From Streptomyces flavochromogenes (GTDB lineage: Bacteria; Actinomycetota; Actinomycetes; Streptomycetales; Streptomycetaceae), in contig NZ_JNZO01000016.1 in the NCBI RefSeq assembly GCF_000717595.1, forward strand, positions 62,001-126,000: a DNA stretch of 64,000 bases, written 5' to 3'. The position numbers were made by a program, and so were the translations under genes. The notes under the pieces are model-generated. The model saw nothing but the letters and a program-made list of their open reading frames with translations. It was not told the DNA's origin and made no database searches. Shown one piece after another: positions 51,174 through 59,777 of this stretch; position 1 is the stretch's first letter; each line of letters opens with the position of its first letter.

Positions 51174-51990
51174 AGGGCGGCAGGGACTGGAGGTATGCGA
51201 CCGTCGCCGGGTCGGCCGGGAGGAACGTCTCGATGGCCAGCTCGGCGACCGTCACGTCCAGCGGGGTGTTGAACGTCGAGATCGACGACACGAACGACAG
51301 CACCCGCCCGTCGTGCTCGATCCGCAGCGGCAGCGCGAAGTACGGGTACACGTCCTCAGGACCCGGGGCGCCCGCCCCGTCCCCGTCGTCCGCGCCCGGA
51401 GGCGGCGGATACGCCGTCACCTCCGTGTACAGCGCCCGCAGCGACTCCGAACGGGCCAGCCCGATCTGACGCTCCATCTGGTGCAGCAGATGCCCGCGCC
51501 ACTCCGGCAGGTTCCGGATCCGGGGCGCGAGTCCCTCCGGGTGCAGGGTGATCCGCATCGCGTTCAGCGGCGGCGTCAGCAGATGCTCCGGCAGCCCGTC
51601 CAGCAGCAGCCCGATGCCCCGGTTCGCCGCCACCACCGTGTACGAGCCGTCCACCACGAGCGCCGGGTACGGCTCGTAACCCCGCAGCAGCTGCTCGATG
51701 CCCGCCCGCAGCGTCTCCAGGCGCGGGGCGTCGAGCGGCGACTCCGCGTACCGGGGCGCGTACCCGGCGGCCAGCAGCAGCGCGTTCCGCTCGCGGACCG
51801 GCACCTCCAGGTGCTCGGCCAGCCTCAGGACCATCTCCTCGCTCGGCCGGGAGCGGCCCGTCTCCACGAACGAGATGTGCCGCGCCGAGGAGTCCGCACG
51901 CAGCGCCAGCTCCAGCTGGCTCAGCCGTCGCTGCTCACGCCAACCGCGCAGCAGCGGCCCCACTCCCGTGTCGCTCACGACCGTTGTCAT
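51163..51990 (-). CDS. MmyB-type helix-turn-helix regulator
   Basis: A 275-residue regulator. The HTH_31/XRE domain is at about residues 10-70 (LLRGWREQRRLSQLELALRADSSARHISFVETGRSRPSEEMVLRLAEHLEVP). The MmyB-like ligand domain starts PYPALVVDGSYTVVAANRGIGLLLDGL and ends FLPADPATVAYLQSLPPF. An acidic insertion (PPPPGADDGDGAGAPGPED) is not conserved in most relatives. The family often regulates a divergent oxidoreductase or NmrA gene; here the divergent neighbour is the pterin dehydratase. The target is unknown. Confidence 0.92.
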   Translation of the reverse strand: MTTVVSDTGVGPLLRGWREQRRLSQLELALRADSSARHISFVETGRSRPSEEMVLRLAEHLEVPVRERNALLLAAGYAPRYAESPLDAPRLETLRAGIEQLLRGYEPYPALVVDGSYTVVAANRGIGLLLDGLPEHLLTPPLNAMRITLHPEGLAPRIRNLPEWRGHLLHQMERQIGLARSESLRALYTEVTAYPPPPGADDGDGAGAPGPEDVYPYFALPLRIEHDGRVLSFVSSISTFNTPLDVTVAELAIETFLPADPATVAYLQSLPPFSG

Positions 51991-52081
51991 GGCCAGACGG
52001 TATCCCAGAGGGGGACCCGGGTAGTTTCCCCCGGGGACCTCTGTCCGTCACCCGCGCCACCCGACCGGAGGGAGCACCGCC

Positions 52082-52387
52082 GTGCCCACACAGCCGCTGT
52101 CGCAGAAGGAGATCGAGGACCGACTGCGGGAGCTCCCCGGCTGGTCCGTCGAGGAGGACCGGCTCACCCGCGAGTACCGGCTCGGCGACCACTTCGCGGC
52201 GACCGCGTTCGTCGTCCACGTGGCCAGGATCCAGCAGGAGCTCGACCACCACTCGGATCTGACCCTCGGCTACAACACCGTCGCCCTGTCCATGAACACC
52301 CACTCCGCCGGCGGCGCCGTCACCGAGAAGGACTTCGGGCTCGCCGAGCGGGTGGAGGGGATCGCCCCGGGCCACGGCGCCGCCTGA
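52082..52387 (+). CDS. 4a-hydroxytetrahydrobiopterin dehydratase (pterin-4a-carbinolamine dehydratase)
   Basis: A 101-residue PCD-fold protein. The active-site pattern is visible as QQELDHHSDLTLGYNTVALSMNTHSAGGAVTEKD: histidine pair, Tyr, second His and Asp. It recycles 4a-hydroxypterins in aromatic hydroxylation and can also bind regulators. GTG 52082 has GGAGGGAG about 7 bases upstream. No aromatic amino acid hydroxylase is visible in the window, so the partner is unknown. Confidence 0.93.
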   Translation: MPTQPLSQKEIEDRLRELPGWSVEEDRLTREYRLGDHFAATAFVVHVARIQQELDHHSDLTLGYNTVALSMNTHSAGGAVTEKDFGLAERVEGIAPGHGAA

Positions 52388-52484
52388 CATACCGTCACCC
52401 GTCCCCGCCCTTCGTATGGTCACCCGTCCCCGCCCTTCGTACGGTCACCCGCCTCCCGCTTCGTACGGTCACGCCTCTCGTACG
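52388..52484. repeat. Tandem array of 24-25 bp units in the spacer before a methyltransferase gene
   Basis: Units start at 52388, 52413 and 52438 (25, 25 and 24 bp), then a 17-bp partial at 52462 and a further CGTACG at 52479. The core is CGTAYGGTCACCCGTCCCCGCC. Units 1-3 are near-identical (unit 1 begins CATACC). The array fills nearly all of the 106-base gap and runs into the -10-like TACGAT at 52481-52486. It shares the CGTACG core with the 12-bp array at 42634, although the unit length differs. Confidence 0.8.
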
Positions 52485-52493
52485 ATCGTCGGC

Positions 52494-53240
52494 ATGGCGG
52501 AGACCCTGCTCGACTACGAGACCGAAGCGGCGCACTACGACCGGACACGGGGCGGGGCGCCCCGGGCCGACGCCGCGGCCGAGGCCGTCCTGAGCCTCGT
52601 GCCGCCCGGCGCAAGCACCCTGCTCGACCTGGCCTGCGGCACCGGCCTCGTCACCGAACGGCTCACCCGGCCGGGACTGCGCGTCTACGGGGCGGACGCC
52701 GCGCACGCCATGCTGCGGGTCGCCGACGGACGCGTACCCGGCCGAGTCGTCCGCGCCGACGCCCGGCGACTGCCGCTTCCCGACGCCTCCCTGGACGCGG
52801 TCAGCGCCGTCTGGCTGCTGCACCTCGTCCCCTTCGCGGCGGAGATCGTCGCCGAGGCCGCTCGTGTCCTGCGCCCCGGCGGCGTCCTGATCGCCACCGT
52901 CGACAAGGACGCGGCCCATGACGTCGGCAGCGACATCGACGCGATCCTCCGCCCGCACCGCTCCGCCGGGGCGGCCTCCGACCGGGCCGACCTCATCACC
53001 CGGTACGCCGCCGACCACGGCCTCGCACCCGCCCCCGGCACCCACTTCACGGGACACGGCCAGGGCAGAACCCCGCGCGACACCGTACGGAAGCTGCGCG
53101 CCGGGTACTTCGCCTCCTGGTTCTCCGGTGACGCGGCGGCCGTCGAGGCGCTCGCCACCGCCCTCGCCGCCCTCCCGGACCAGGACCGCCCCCGTGCGGA
53201 TCCCCGGTACCGGCTCGCCCGCCTCGTCCGGCAGGACTGA
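52494..53240 (+). CDS. Class I SAM-dependent methyltransferase
   Basis: A 248-residue methyltransferase. SAM motif I is LLDLACGTGLVTERL (about 40-54), then VYGADAAHAMLRVADGR (motif II), VRADARRLPLPDASLDAVSAVWLLHLV (motif III-IV) and ARVLRPGGVLIATVDKDAAHDV. The substrate is not predictable. ATG 52494 has no ribosome site but is 7 bases after TACGAT, so a leaderless transcript is likely. The upstream frame is the 25-bp tandem array and not part of the gene. Confidence 0.9.
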   Translation: MAETLLDYETEAAHYDRTRGGAPRADAAAEAVLSLVPPGASTLLDLACGTGLVTERLTRPGLRVYGADAAHAMLRVADGRVPGRVVRADARRLPLPDASLDAVSAVWLLHLVPFAAEIVAEAARVLRPGGVLIATVDKDAAHDVGSDIDAILRPHRSAGAASDRADLITRYAADHGLAPAPGTHFTGHGQGRTPRDTVRKLRAGYFASWFSGDAAAVEALATALAALPDQDRPRADPRYRLARLVRQD

Positions 53241-53263
53241 GCCGGCACCCGGCCGCCTCGGGC

Positions 53264-54148
53264 TCAGGCCCCCTCGCCGTCCCAGGTCGCGTCCGCGAAC
53301 GCGCCGAAGGAGCGCGGCTCGCGGCCCAGGACCCGCTTCACCCCGTCCGTCACCGAGGCGTTGTGGCCGTCGAGGAGCGTCGCGAACAGGGCCGCGAGCC
53401 ATTCGGCCTCCGGGGCCGGAAGCCCGAACTCGGTCAGCATCCCGGCGTACTCGGACCGGGACGCGGGCCGGTAGGCCACCGGACGCCCCGAGGCCCGCGA
53501 GATCTCCGCCGCCACCTCCGCGAAGCCGATCGGACGGGGCCCCGTCAGCTCGTGCACCCGGCCCGCGTGACCGTCCGTCGTCAGGGTCTCGACGACCACG
53601 TCCGCGAGGTCGTCCACGTCGATGAACGGCTCCGCCGTGTCACCCGCCGGGAAGACGACCACGCCCTCCGCGACCCCCTCCGCGAGCAGCCCCTCGGAGA
53701 AGTTCTGCGCGAAGAACGAGGCCCGTACGACGGTCAGTTCCACCCCGACCGCCGCCGCGCGCAGCGCCTCCTCCGCCACGACCGCCTCCGGCTCCCCGCG
53801 CCCCGACAGCACCGTCAGCCGGCGCACGCCGTGCTCCGCGGCCAGCCGGCCGAAGGTCTCCATCGCCTCGACCCCGCCCGGCGCGGCGAGATCCGGGTAG
53901 TAGGCCACGTACGCGGCGTCCGCGCCCCGCAACGCCGGGCCCCAGGTCTCCGGGGCCTCCCAGTCGAAGGGCGTCGAGCCGGAACGGGACCCGGCGCGGA
54001 CGGTCGCCCCACGCGCCGTGAGCCGCTCGGCCACGCGGCGCCCGGTCTTGCCGGTGGCGCTCGTCACCAGGACGGTCGGGCTGTGCCCGCTCGCGCCCCG
54101 CTCGTTCGAGTTCTGCTCGTTCCGCGTGTCGTTCGTCTGCTTCGTCAT
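53264..54148 (-). CDS. NmrA-family NAD(P)-binding protein
   Basis: A 294-residue atypical SDR. The Rossmann start is VLVTSATGKTGRRVAERLTARGATVRAGSR, with GRxxR-type family features and no catalytic Tyr-x3-Lys pair in the usual place. Relatives include azoreductase/NmrA regulators and NAD(P)-dependent reductases. N-terminal residues 1-24 are Asn/Thr-rich and probably disordered. It is divergent from an AraC gene, a pairing often seen for AraC-controlled NmrA proteins. The 95-base gap carries 21-bp-spaced direct repeats. Confidence 0.9.
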   Translation of the reverse strand: MTKQTNDTRNEQNSNERGASGHSPTVLVTSATGKTGRRVAERLTARGATVRAGSRSGSTPFDWEAPETWGPALRGADAAYVAYYPDLAAPGGVEAMETFGRLAAEHGVRRLTVLSGRGEPEAVVAEEALRAAAVGVELTVVRASFFAQNFSEGLLAEGVAEGVVVFPAGDTAEPFIDVDDLADVVVETLTTDGHAGRVHELTGPRPIGFAEVAAEISRASGRPVAYRPASRSEYAGMLTEFGLPAPEAEWLAALFATLLDGHNASVTDGVKRVLGREPRSFGAFADATWDGEGA

Positions 54149-54190
54149 GGGTCAAGACTCCCGCCCACGGCGCCCGCCGCCCATGCTCTC

Positions 54191-54220
54191 CCGTCTCACA
54201 CCCCTATGTCTCCGTCTCAC
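54191..54220. promoter_or_regulatory. Direct repeat CCGTCTCAC spaced 21 bp, candidate AraC site
   Basis: CCGTCTCAC occurs at 54191-54199 and 54212-54220, a start-to-start distance of 21 bases (two helical turns). AraC monomers often bind such direct repeats. The site lies in the divergent gap between the NmrA and AraC genes and overlaps the probable -10 for the AraC gene (TACCCT, 54230-54235). Inference only. Confidence 0.55.
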
Positions 54221-54243
54221 CGGCCCGCCTACCCTGTTGACCC

Positions 54244-55176
54244 ATGGACGCACTCGCCGGACTCCTCGACGGCCCCCGCGCCAGGGGCGCCTTCCTGCTC
54301 CGCATGGTCATGGAGCCGCCGTGGTCGGTGCGCATCGAGGACGCCGCACCGATCTGCGTGATGTGCGTGACGGAGGGCGAGGCCTGGGTCGTTCCCGACA
54401 CCGGCGCGCCCGTGGTACTGCGACCCGGGGACATCGCCATCGTCCGGGGCCCGCGGCCGTACACCGTCGCCCACACCCCCGACGCCCCGCCCAGCGCCGT
54501 GATCGGGCCCGACGGCGTCTGCACCACCCTCAGCGGGGAGCCGCTCGCGGACCGCATGCGGCTCGGCGTCCGTACCTGGGGCAACGCGCCCGAAGGAGGC
54601 ACCACGGTCCTCGTCGGCACGTACCGGATGGACGGCGAGGTCGGCCGCCGGCTGCTCGACGCCCTGCCGGAGCTGCTCCACCTGCCCGCCGACGCGTGGA
54701 ACTGCCCCCTCATGCCCTTCCTCGGCGAGGAGATCGCCCGCGACGAACCCGGCCAGACCGTCGTCCTCGACCGGGTCCTCGACCTGCTGCTCATCTCCGG
54801 TGTCCGCGCCTGGTTCTCCCGGCCGGGCGCCGAGGCCCCCGCCTGGTACCGGGCCATGGGCGACCCGGTCGTCGGCCGCGCCCTGCGACTGCTCCAGGAC
54901 GACCCCGCCCACCCCTGGACCGTCGCCTCGCTCGCCGCGAAGGCGGGCGTGTCCCGGGCCGCGCTCGCCCGCCGGTTCACCGAACTCGTCGGTGAGCCCC
55001 CGATGGCGTACCTCACCGGCTGGCGGCTCGCGCTCGCCGCGGATCTGCTGCGCGAGAGCGACGCCACCGTCGAGTCCGTCGCCCGGCAGGTCGGCTACAG
55101 CGGCGCCTTCGCCCTGAGCGCCGCGTTCAAGCGGGTCAGGGGCGTCAGCCCGCAGGAGCACCGAGCCGGGACATGA
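54244..55176 (+). CDS. AraC-family transcriptional regulator with cupin-like N-terminal domain
   Basis: A 310-residue regulator. The N-terminal effector-binding domain (about 10-200) resembles the cupin_6/AraC-binding type (FLLRMVMEPPWSVRIEDAAPICVMCVTEGEAWV, RPGDIAIVRGPRPYTV). The C-terminal double HTH is at about 220-305 (WTVASLAAKAGVSRAALARRFTELVGEPPMAYL, then WRLALAADLLRESDATVESVARQVGYSGAFALSAAFKRVRGVSP). ATG 54244 is 8 bases after TACCCT with no ribosome site. It likely controls the divergent NmrA gene. Confidence 0.92.
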   Translation: MDALAGLLDGPRARGAFLLRMVMEPPWSVRIEDAAPICVMCVTEGEAWVVPDTGAPVVLRPGDIAIVRGPRPYTVAHTPDAPPSAVIGPDGVCTTLSGEPLADRMRLGVRTWGNAPEGGTTVLVGTYRMDGEVGRRLLDALPELLHLPADAWNCPLMPFLGEEIARDEPGQTVVLDRVLDLLLISGVRAWFSRPGAEAPAWYRAMGDPVVGRALRLLQDDPAHPWTVASLAAKAGVSRAALARRFTELVGEPPMAYLTGWRLALAADLLRESDATVESVARQVGYSGAFALSAAFKRVRGVSPQEHRAGT

Positions 55177-55267
55177 CGCGCGCAGCGGCATGACGCGCGC
55201 CGGGTCACGACGGGCCGGGGCCCGAGCCGTCGAGTATGACGATACGAGCAACACGGGATCGATTTTC

Positions 55268-55282
55268 TTGCCGGAACGGCAA
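55268..55282. promoter_or_regulatory. Inverted repeat TTGCCG-GAA-CGGCAA upstream of the His-rich methyltransferase
   Basis: Perfect 6-bp arms around a 3-base centre, 42 bases before the start of the methyltransferase gene. The form TTGC-N7-GCAA recalls metal-regulator boxes, for example the Streptomyces Nur box (TTGC with N9 to GCAA), but the spacing is 2 bases shorter. A match to a metal-responsive repressor is a guess. Confidence 0.5.
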
Positions 55283-55323
55283 CACTTCTCGCGCTCGCGG
55301 CCGACTCGACGCACGCTGGACCC

Positions 55324-56289
55324 ATGAGCCAGCACACCGCAACGCACCACGGCCACTCGCACGGCGACGGGCACGGTCACCAGCACACTCCCGGTACCCC
55401 GCAGACCGGCGGGCACAAGCACAGCCATGGTTCCCACCACGACGGAGCCCCTCTCGACTGGAACGAGATCGCCGGGCTCCTGGAACGGCAGGCGGAGATC
55501 GAGAGCCCCGCCTACGCGGACGCCGCCGCCTGGCTCGGCACGCTCGCCCCCGTGCAGGGCGTCCGCCGGGTCCTCGACATCGGCAGCGGCCCCGGTGTCA
55601 TCACCGGCGTCCTCGCCGAGGCGTTCCCGTCGGCCGGGGCGGTCGCCGTCGACGGCAGCCCCGAGCTCCTCGTCCGCGCCCGTGAACGCGCCGTGGAACG
55701 CGGCTTCGGATCCCGGATCTCCACGCTCCACGCCGAACTCCCCGAAGGCATCGCCGAGCTGGGGAAGGCCGACGTGATCTGGGCGGGCAACTCCCTGCAC
55801 CACATCGGCGACCAGCGGGCCGCGCTCGTCGAGTTCGCGGGCCTGCTGAACCCCGGCGGCCTGATGGTCCTCGTCGAGGGCGGGCTGCCCAGCCGGCACC
55901 TGCCCTGGCACGTCGGCTTCGGCCGGCCGGGCCTGGAGGCGCGCCTCGACGCCGCCAACGCCGACCGGTTCGCCCAGATGCGCGCCGAGACCCCCGGGCA
56001 CAAGGACGAGCCGGACGACTGGCGGACCCTGCTCGCCGACGCGGGCCTCACCCCCGCCGGTACCCGCACCTTCCTCACCGACGTTCCCGCGCCGGTGTCC
56101 CCGGTCGTACGGGAGCTGGCCCTCACCCACTTCGGCCGGGTCCGTGACAGCTTCGACGGCCGGCTCGACGCGGACGACCGCGCGATGCTCGACCGGCTCC
56201 TCGACCCGGCCGACGAGCTGTCCCTCCACCACCGCACGGACCTGTTCTACCTCGCGGCCCGCACGGTCCACACCGCTCGCAAGGGCTGA
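55324..56289 (+). CDS. Class I SAM-dependent methyltransferase with a His-rich N-terminal tail
   Basis: A 321-residue protein. The first 40 residues contain 13 histidines (THHGHSHGDGHGHQH, then HKHSHGSHH), a pattern typical of nickel- or zinc-binding tails. The methyltransferase core follows: LDIGSGPGVITGVLAEAF (about 82-99), AVAVDGSPELL, then ADVIWAGNSLHHIGDQRAAL and LNPGGLMVLVEGG. The substrate is unknown. The tail could store metal, chaperone it, or couple methylation to metal status. The gene stands between AraC and the ricin-type lectin. No ribosome site is obvious, and the start was taken at the first ATG before the His run. Confidence 0.9.
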   Translation: MSQHTATHHGHSHGDGHGHQHTPGTPQTGGHKHSHGSHHDGAPLDWNEIAGLLERQAEIESPAYADAAAWLGTLAPVQGVRRVLDIGSGPGVITGVLAEAFPSAGAVAVDGSPELLVRARERAVERGFGSRISTLHAELPEGIAELGKADVIWAGNSLHHIGDQRAALVEFAGLLNPGGLMVLVEGGLPSRHLPWHVGFGRPGLEARLDAANADRFAQMRAETPGHKDEPDDWRTLLADAGLTPAGTRTFLTDVPAPVSPVVRELALTHFGRVRDSFDGRLDADDRAMLDRLLDPADELSLHHRTDLFYLAARTVHTARKG

Positions 56290-56320
56290 GGACCGCCGCC
56301 GCCGGCCGTACCCCGGCGGG

Positions 56321-56788
56321 TCAGGACACCGGTTCCAACCGCCACCACTGGAACGGGGAGTCGGTGTCCTCCCACTGCCGTACGTCGCCGCCGTCCTCCT
56401 CCGAGTCGTCGGCGACCTCCAGGAACAGCCCGCTGATGAAGCTCACCAGGGCGACCGTGCCGGGCGACTGGAGGTCCTGCTCGATGATCCACTCCTGTGC
56501 CCCGAAGTTGTTCGCCTTCCACTGCTGGATGGTGGCGCCGTTCTCCGTGGACGCGTTGGCGACGTCGAGCCGCTTGCCGCCGGCCGCGTTGACCAGGTGG
56601 TAGAGCCCGCCGCCGTTCGGCACGGAGGTGATGTGCCAGTGCTGGCCGGGCGTGCCGTTCTCGGTGCCCTGCTGCACACGGGCGCCGTTGCGGCTCGACC
56701 CCTCGTACACCTCGAGGAGCAGTCCGCTGGCCACGTTCCGCACCCGGTAGAGGCCCTCCTCGACGGGCACCGGAGAACCACCACTCAC
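56321..56788 (-). CDS. Ricin-type beta-trefoil lectin domain protein (single domain)
   Basis: A 155-residue protein of one ricin B-like trefoil. The three subdomains carry Q-x-W-type motifs: GQHWHI, AQEWII and FQWWRL. GLYRVRNVASGLLLEVYEG, LYHLVNAAGGKRLDVAN and VALVSFISGLFLEVAD start the repeats. GTG 56788 has GAGGGA 9 bases upstream and gives a compact domain. ATG 56899 would add 37 residues, rich in Arg/Ser, with no signal peptide. With no signal peptide either way, it is probably cytoplasmic, unlike most secreted Streptomyces RICIN proteins. Confidence 0.82.
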   Translation of the reverse strand: MSGGSPVPVEEGLYRVRNVASGLLLEVYEGSSRNGARVQQGTENGTPGQHWHITSVPNGGGLYHLVNAAGGKRLDVANASTENGATIQQWKANNFGAQEWIIEQDLQSPGTVALVSFISGLFLEVADDSEEDGGDVRQWEDTDSPFQWWRLEPVS

Positions 56789-56984
56789 CGCATCGACTCC
56801 CTCGCTCGCGTTCGCTGCTGCACGGTCCGCCGTCGACTCTATGCCGGGGGTACGACAACGGCGCCGGGGTCCGGTGGACCTCGGCGCCGCCTTCATCACC
56901 CGACCGCTCGTGCGGGACCGGTGTCACGCGACCGCTGGTGCGCGACCGGTGTCACGCGACCCGTCAGGCGCGTCACACGATCCG

Positions 56985-57824
56985 TCAGGCACCGAACTCC
57001 GCCGGGTTGGGGCCCAGCCGGCGGTTCTCGTCGAGGGCGGCGATCGCCCGAAGGTCCTCGGCGTCCAGCTCGAAGCCGAAGACGTCGATGTTCTCCCGGA
57101 TACGGGACGGGGTGACCGACTTCGGGATCACCACGTTCCCCAGCTGGAGGTGCCAGCGCAGCACGACCTGGGCCGGGGTCCGCCCGTGCTTGCGGCCGAT
57201 CGCGACGATCGCCGGCACATCCAGGAGTCCCTTGCCCGAGCCGAGCGGCGACCATGCCTCGGTCGCGATCCCGTACCGGGCGTGCGCCTCGCGCGAGGCC
57301 TGCTGGGAGAGCTGCGGGTGGAGCTCGATCTGATTGACGGCGGGCACGACCGACGTCTCGCCGATCAGCCGCTCCAGGTGCTCGGGGAGGAAGTTCGAGA
57401 CGCCGATCGCCTTGGCGCGCCCGTCCGCGTAGATCTTCTCGAACGCGCGGTAGGTGTCGACGTACGCGTCCTTCGAGGGGACCGGCCAGTGGATCAGGTA
57501 CAGGTCGACGTAGTCGAGACCCAGCTTGTCGAGCGAGACGTCGAAGGCCTTCAGCGTCGCGTCGAAGCCCTGCTCGCTGTTCCACACCTTGGTGGTGACG
57601 AACAGGTCCTCGCGGGCGATCCCGGATGCGGCGACGGCACGGCCCGTGCCCTCCTCGTTGCCGTAGATCGCGGCGGTGTCGATCGAGCGGTAGCCGGCCT
57701 CCAGGGCGGTCGCCACCGCCGCCGCGGCCTCGTCGTCCGGCACCTGCCAGACACCGAAGCCCAGCTGCGGCATCCGCACGCCGTTGTTCAGGGTGACCGA
57801 GGGAACCTTGCTGTCCGTGCTCAC
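56985..57824 (-). CDS. Aldo/keto reductase
   Basis: A 279-residue NADPH-dependent AKR. It opens PSVTLNNGVRMPQLGFGVWQV. The catalytic tetrad is present: Asp and Tyr in IDTAAIYGNEEG, Lys in VTTKVWN and His in LIHWPVP. The coenzyme region is VVIPKSVTPSRIRENIDVFGF. Family members reduce aldehydes and ketones (2,5-diketogluconate reductase type). GTG 57824 starts VSTDSKVPSV; the upstream ATG at 57899 adds an unlikely basic stretch. Confidence 0.92.
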   Translation of the reverse strand: MSTDSKVPSVTLNNGVRMPQLGFGVWQVPDDEAAAAVATALEAGYRSIDTAAIYGNEEGTGRAVAASGIAREDLFVTTKVWNSEQGFDATLKAFDVSLDKLGLDYVDLYLIHWPVPSKDAYVDTYRAFEKIYADGRAKAIGVSNFLPEHLERLIGETSVVPAVNQIELHPQLSQQASREAHARYGIATEAWSPLGSGKGLLDVPAIVAIGRKHGRTPAQVVLRWHLQLGNVVIPKSVTPSRIRENIDVFGFELDAEDLRAIAALDENRRLGPNPAEFGA

Positions 57825-57953
57825 GTGGAGTGGATCCTTACGTCGTCGCGGGTCCTGCCTGACTGCTCCCATTTTCAACGATCCGGGGCCGTCTCGCATT
57901 CCGCTGCACGCCTCGGGCTGCTCACCGCGTCGGGTCGCCTCCCGGGGTAGGGC

Positions 57954-59777
57954 TCAGCCGTACAGCGCCGCGACCTCCGCCGCGTACGCCCGCTCGATCG
58001 CCTTCCGCTTCAGCTTCAGGGACGGGGTCAGCAGCCCGTGCTCCTCGCTGAACGGGTGCGCCAGGATCCGGAAGGTGCGGATGGACTCGGCCTGCGAGAC
58101 CAGCGTGTTCGCCGCCACCACCCCGCGCCGGATCTCCGTCTCCAGCGACGGATCGCGGACGAGCTCCGCCGGCGCGAGCGGCGCCCGCCCCTGCATGGCG
58201 AGCCAGTGCTCCACCGCCTCCTGGTCGATGGTCACGAGCGCGGCGATGTACGGCCGGTCGTTGCCGACGACGATGCACTGCGCGATCAGCGGATGCGCCC
58301 GCACCCGCTCCTCGAGGGCCGTCGGCGCGACGCTCTTGCCGCCCGAGGTCACCAGGATCTCCTTCTTGCGCCCGGTGATCGTCAGATAGCCGTCCTCGTC
58401 GAGGGAACCCAGGTCCCCGGTGGCGAGCCAGCCGTCGTTGAGGACGGCGGCGGTCGCCTCGGGGGCGTTGAGGTAGCCGGAGAAGACCTGGCCGCCGTGC
58501 AGCCACACCTCGCCGTCCTCCGCGATGTGCACCGTCGTCCCCGGGACCGGCTGCCCCACCGTGCCGTACCGCGTCCGCTCCGGCGGGTTCGCGGTCGCGG
58601 CGGCCGAGGACTCCGTCAGGCCGTACCCCTCGAAGACCGTGACCCCCGCACCCGCGAAGAACAGGCCCTGCCGGCGGTCCATCGCGGAACCGCCCGACAT
58701 CGCGTGCCGGAGCCGTCCGCCGAGGGCCGCGCGGACCTTCGCGTACACGGTCCTCTCGAAGAACTGGTGCTGGACGCGCAGCGCCGCGGACGGCCCCGGG
58801 CCGGTGCCGAAGGCCCGGTGCTCCAAGGCCTCCGCGTACGCGACCGCCACCTCCACGGCCTTGTCGAACGGGCCGGTCTTCCCCTCCCGCTCCGCCTTGC
58901 GCCGTGCCGCGTTGAAGACCTTCTCGAAGACGTAGGGAACGGCCAGGACGAAACTCGGCCGGAAGGCGGCGAGGTCCGGGATCAGCTCCGCCGCCGCCAT
59001 CACCGGCTGGTGCCCCAGCTTCACCCCGGTCCGGACCGCCGCGACCTCCACCATCCGCCCGAAGACGTGCGCGAGCGGCAGGAACAGCAGCGTCGACGCC
59101 TCCTCGCCCGGCCGGGAACGGAACACCGACTCCCAGCGGCCCACCAGCATGTCCGTCTCGAACATGAAGTTGGAATGGGTGATCACACAGCCCTTGGGGA
59201 GGCCGGTCGTCCCCGACGTGTAGATGACCGTCGCCACCGTCTCCGGGGTCACCGCCCGCCGGTGCCGGTGCACGACGTCCTCTTCGATGTCCGCCCCGGC
59301 GGCCGTCAGCTCGGCCACCGCGCCCGCGTCCAGCTGCCACAGGCGCTGGAGCCGGGGCAGCCGGTCGATCACCGAGCCGATCGTCATGGCGTGGTCCTCG
59401 TGCTCCACCACGCAGGCCGTGACCTCGGAGTCGTGCAGCATCCAGAAGACCTGCTCGGCGGAGGACGTCGGATAGATCGGCACGGGCTGCGCGCCCAGCG
59501 TCCACAGCGCGAAGTCGAACAGCGTCCACTCGTAGCGGGTGCGGGCCATGACGGCGACCCGGTCGCCGAACCGCACACCCTCCGCGATCAGCCCCTTCGC
59601 CAGGCCGAGGACCTCGTCCCGGAACCGCGCGGCCGTCACGTCCCGCCACTCGCCGTCCGGACCCTTCCGGCCGAACGTGATCCGGTCCGGCTCCGTCAGG
59701 GCACGCTCGAACACGGCGTCCGCCAGGCCGCCGACCTGAGGCGCCGCCTCGACGGGCGGCACGGTGAACTCGCGCAC
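57954..59777 (-). CDS. AMP-dependent synthetase, long-chain acyl-CoA synthetase (FadD15-like)
   Basis: A 607-residue adenylate-forming enzyme. The P-loop is VIYTSGTTGLPKGCVITHSN (about 178-197), and FEGYGLTESSAAATANP (A5), TGDLGSLDEDGYLTITGRKKEIL (A7-A8) and LTPSLKLKRKAIE (A10 lysine region) follow. The domain order is that of long-chain fatty acid-CoA ligases. GTG 59777 has AGGAG 8 bases upstream; the frame continues upstream into the promoter region without a better start. A 384-base gap upstream contains a TetR-like palindrome. Confidence 0.92.
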   Translation of the reverse strand: MREFTVPPVEAAPQVGGLADAVFERALTEPDRITFGRKGPDGEWRDVTAARFRDEVLGLAKGLIAEGVRFGDRVAVMARTRYEWTLFDFALWTLGAQPVPIYPTSSAEQVFWMLHDSEVTACVVEHEDHAMTIGSVIDRLPRLQRLWQLDAGAVAELTAAGADIEEDVVHRHRRAVTPETVATVIYTSGTTGLPKGCVITHSNFMFETDMLVGRWESVFRSRPGEEASTLLFLPLAHVFGRMVEVAAVRTGVKLGHQPVMAAAELIPDLAAFRPSFVLAVPYVFEKVFNAARRKAEREGKTGPFDKAVEVAVAYAEALEHRAFGTGPGPSAALRVQHQFFERTVYAKVRAALGGRLRHAMSGGSAMDRRQGLFFAGAGVTVFEGYGLTESSAAATANPPERTRYGTVGQPVPGTTVHIAEDGEVWLHGGQVFSGYLNAPEATAAVLNDGWLATGDLGSLDEDGYLTITGRKKEILVTSGGKSVAPTALEERVRAHPLIAQCIVVGNDRPYIAALVTIDQEAVEHWLAMQGRAPLAPAELVRDPSLETEIRRGVVAANTLVSQAESIRTFRILAHPFSEEHGLLTPSLKLKRKAIERAYAAEVAALYG

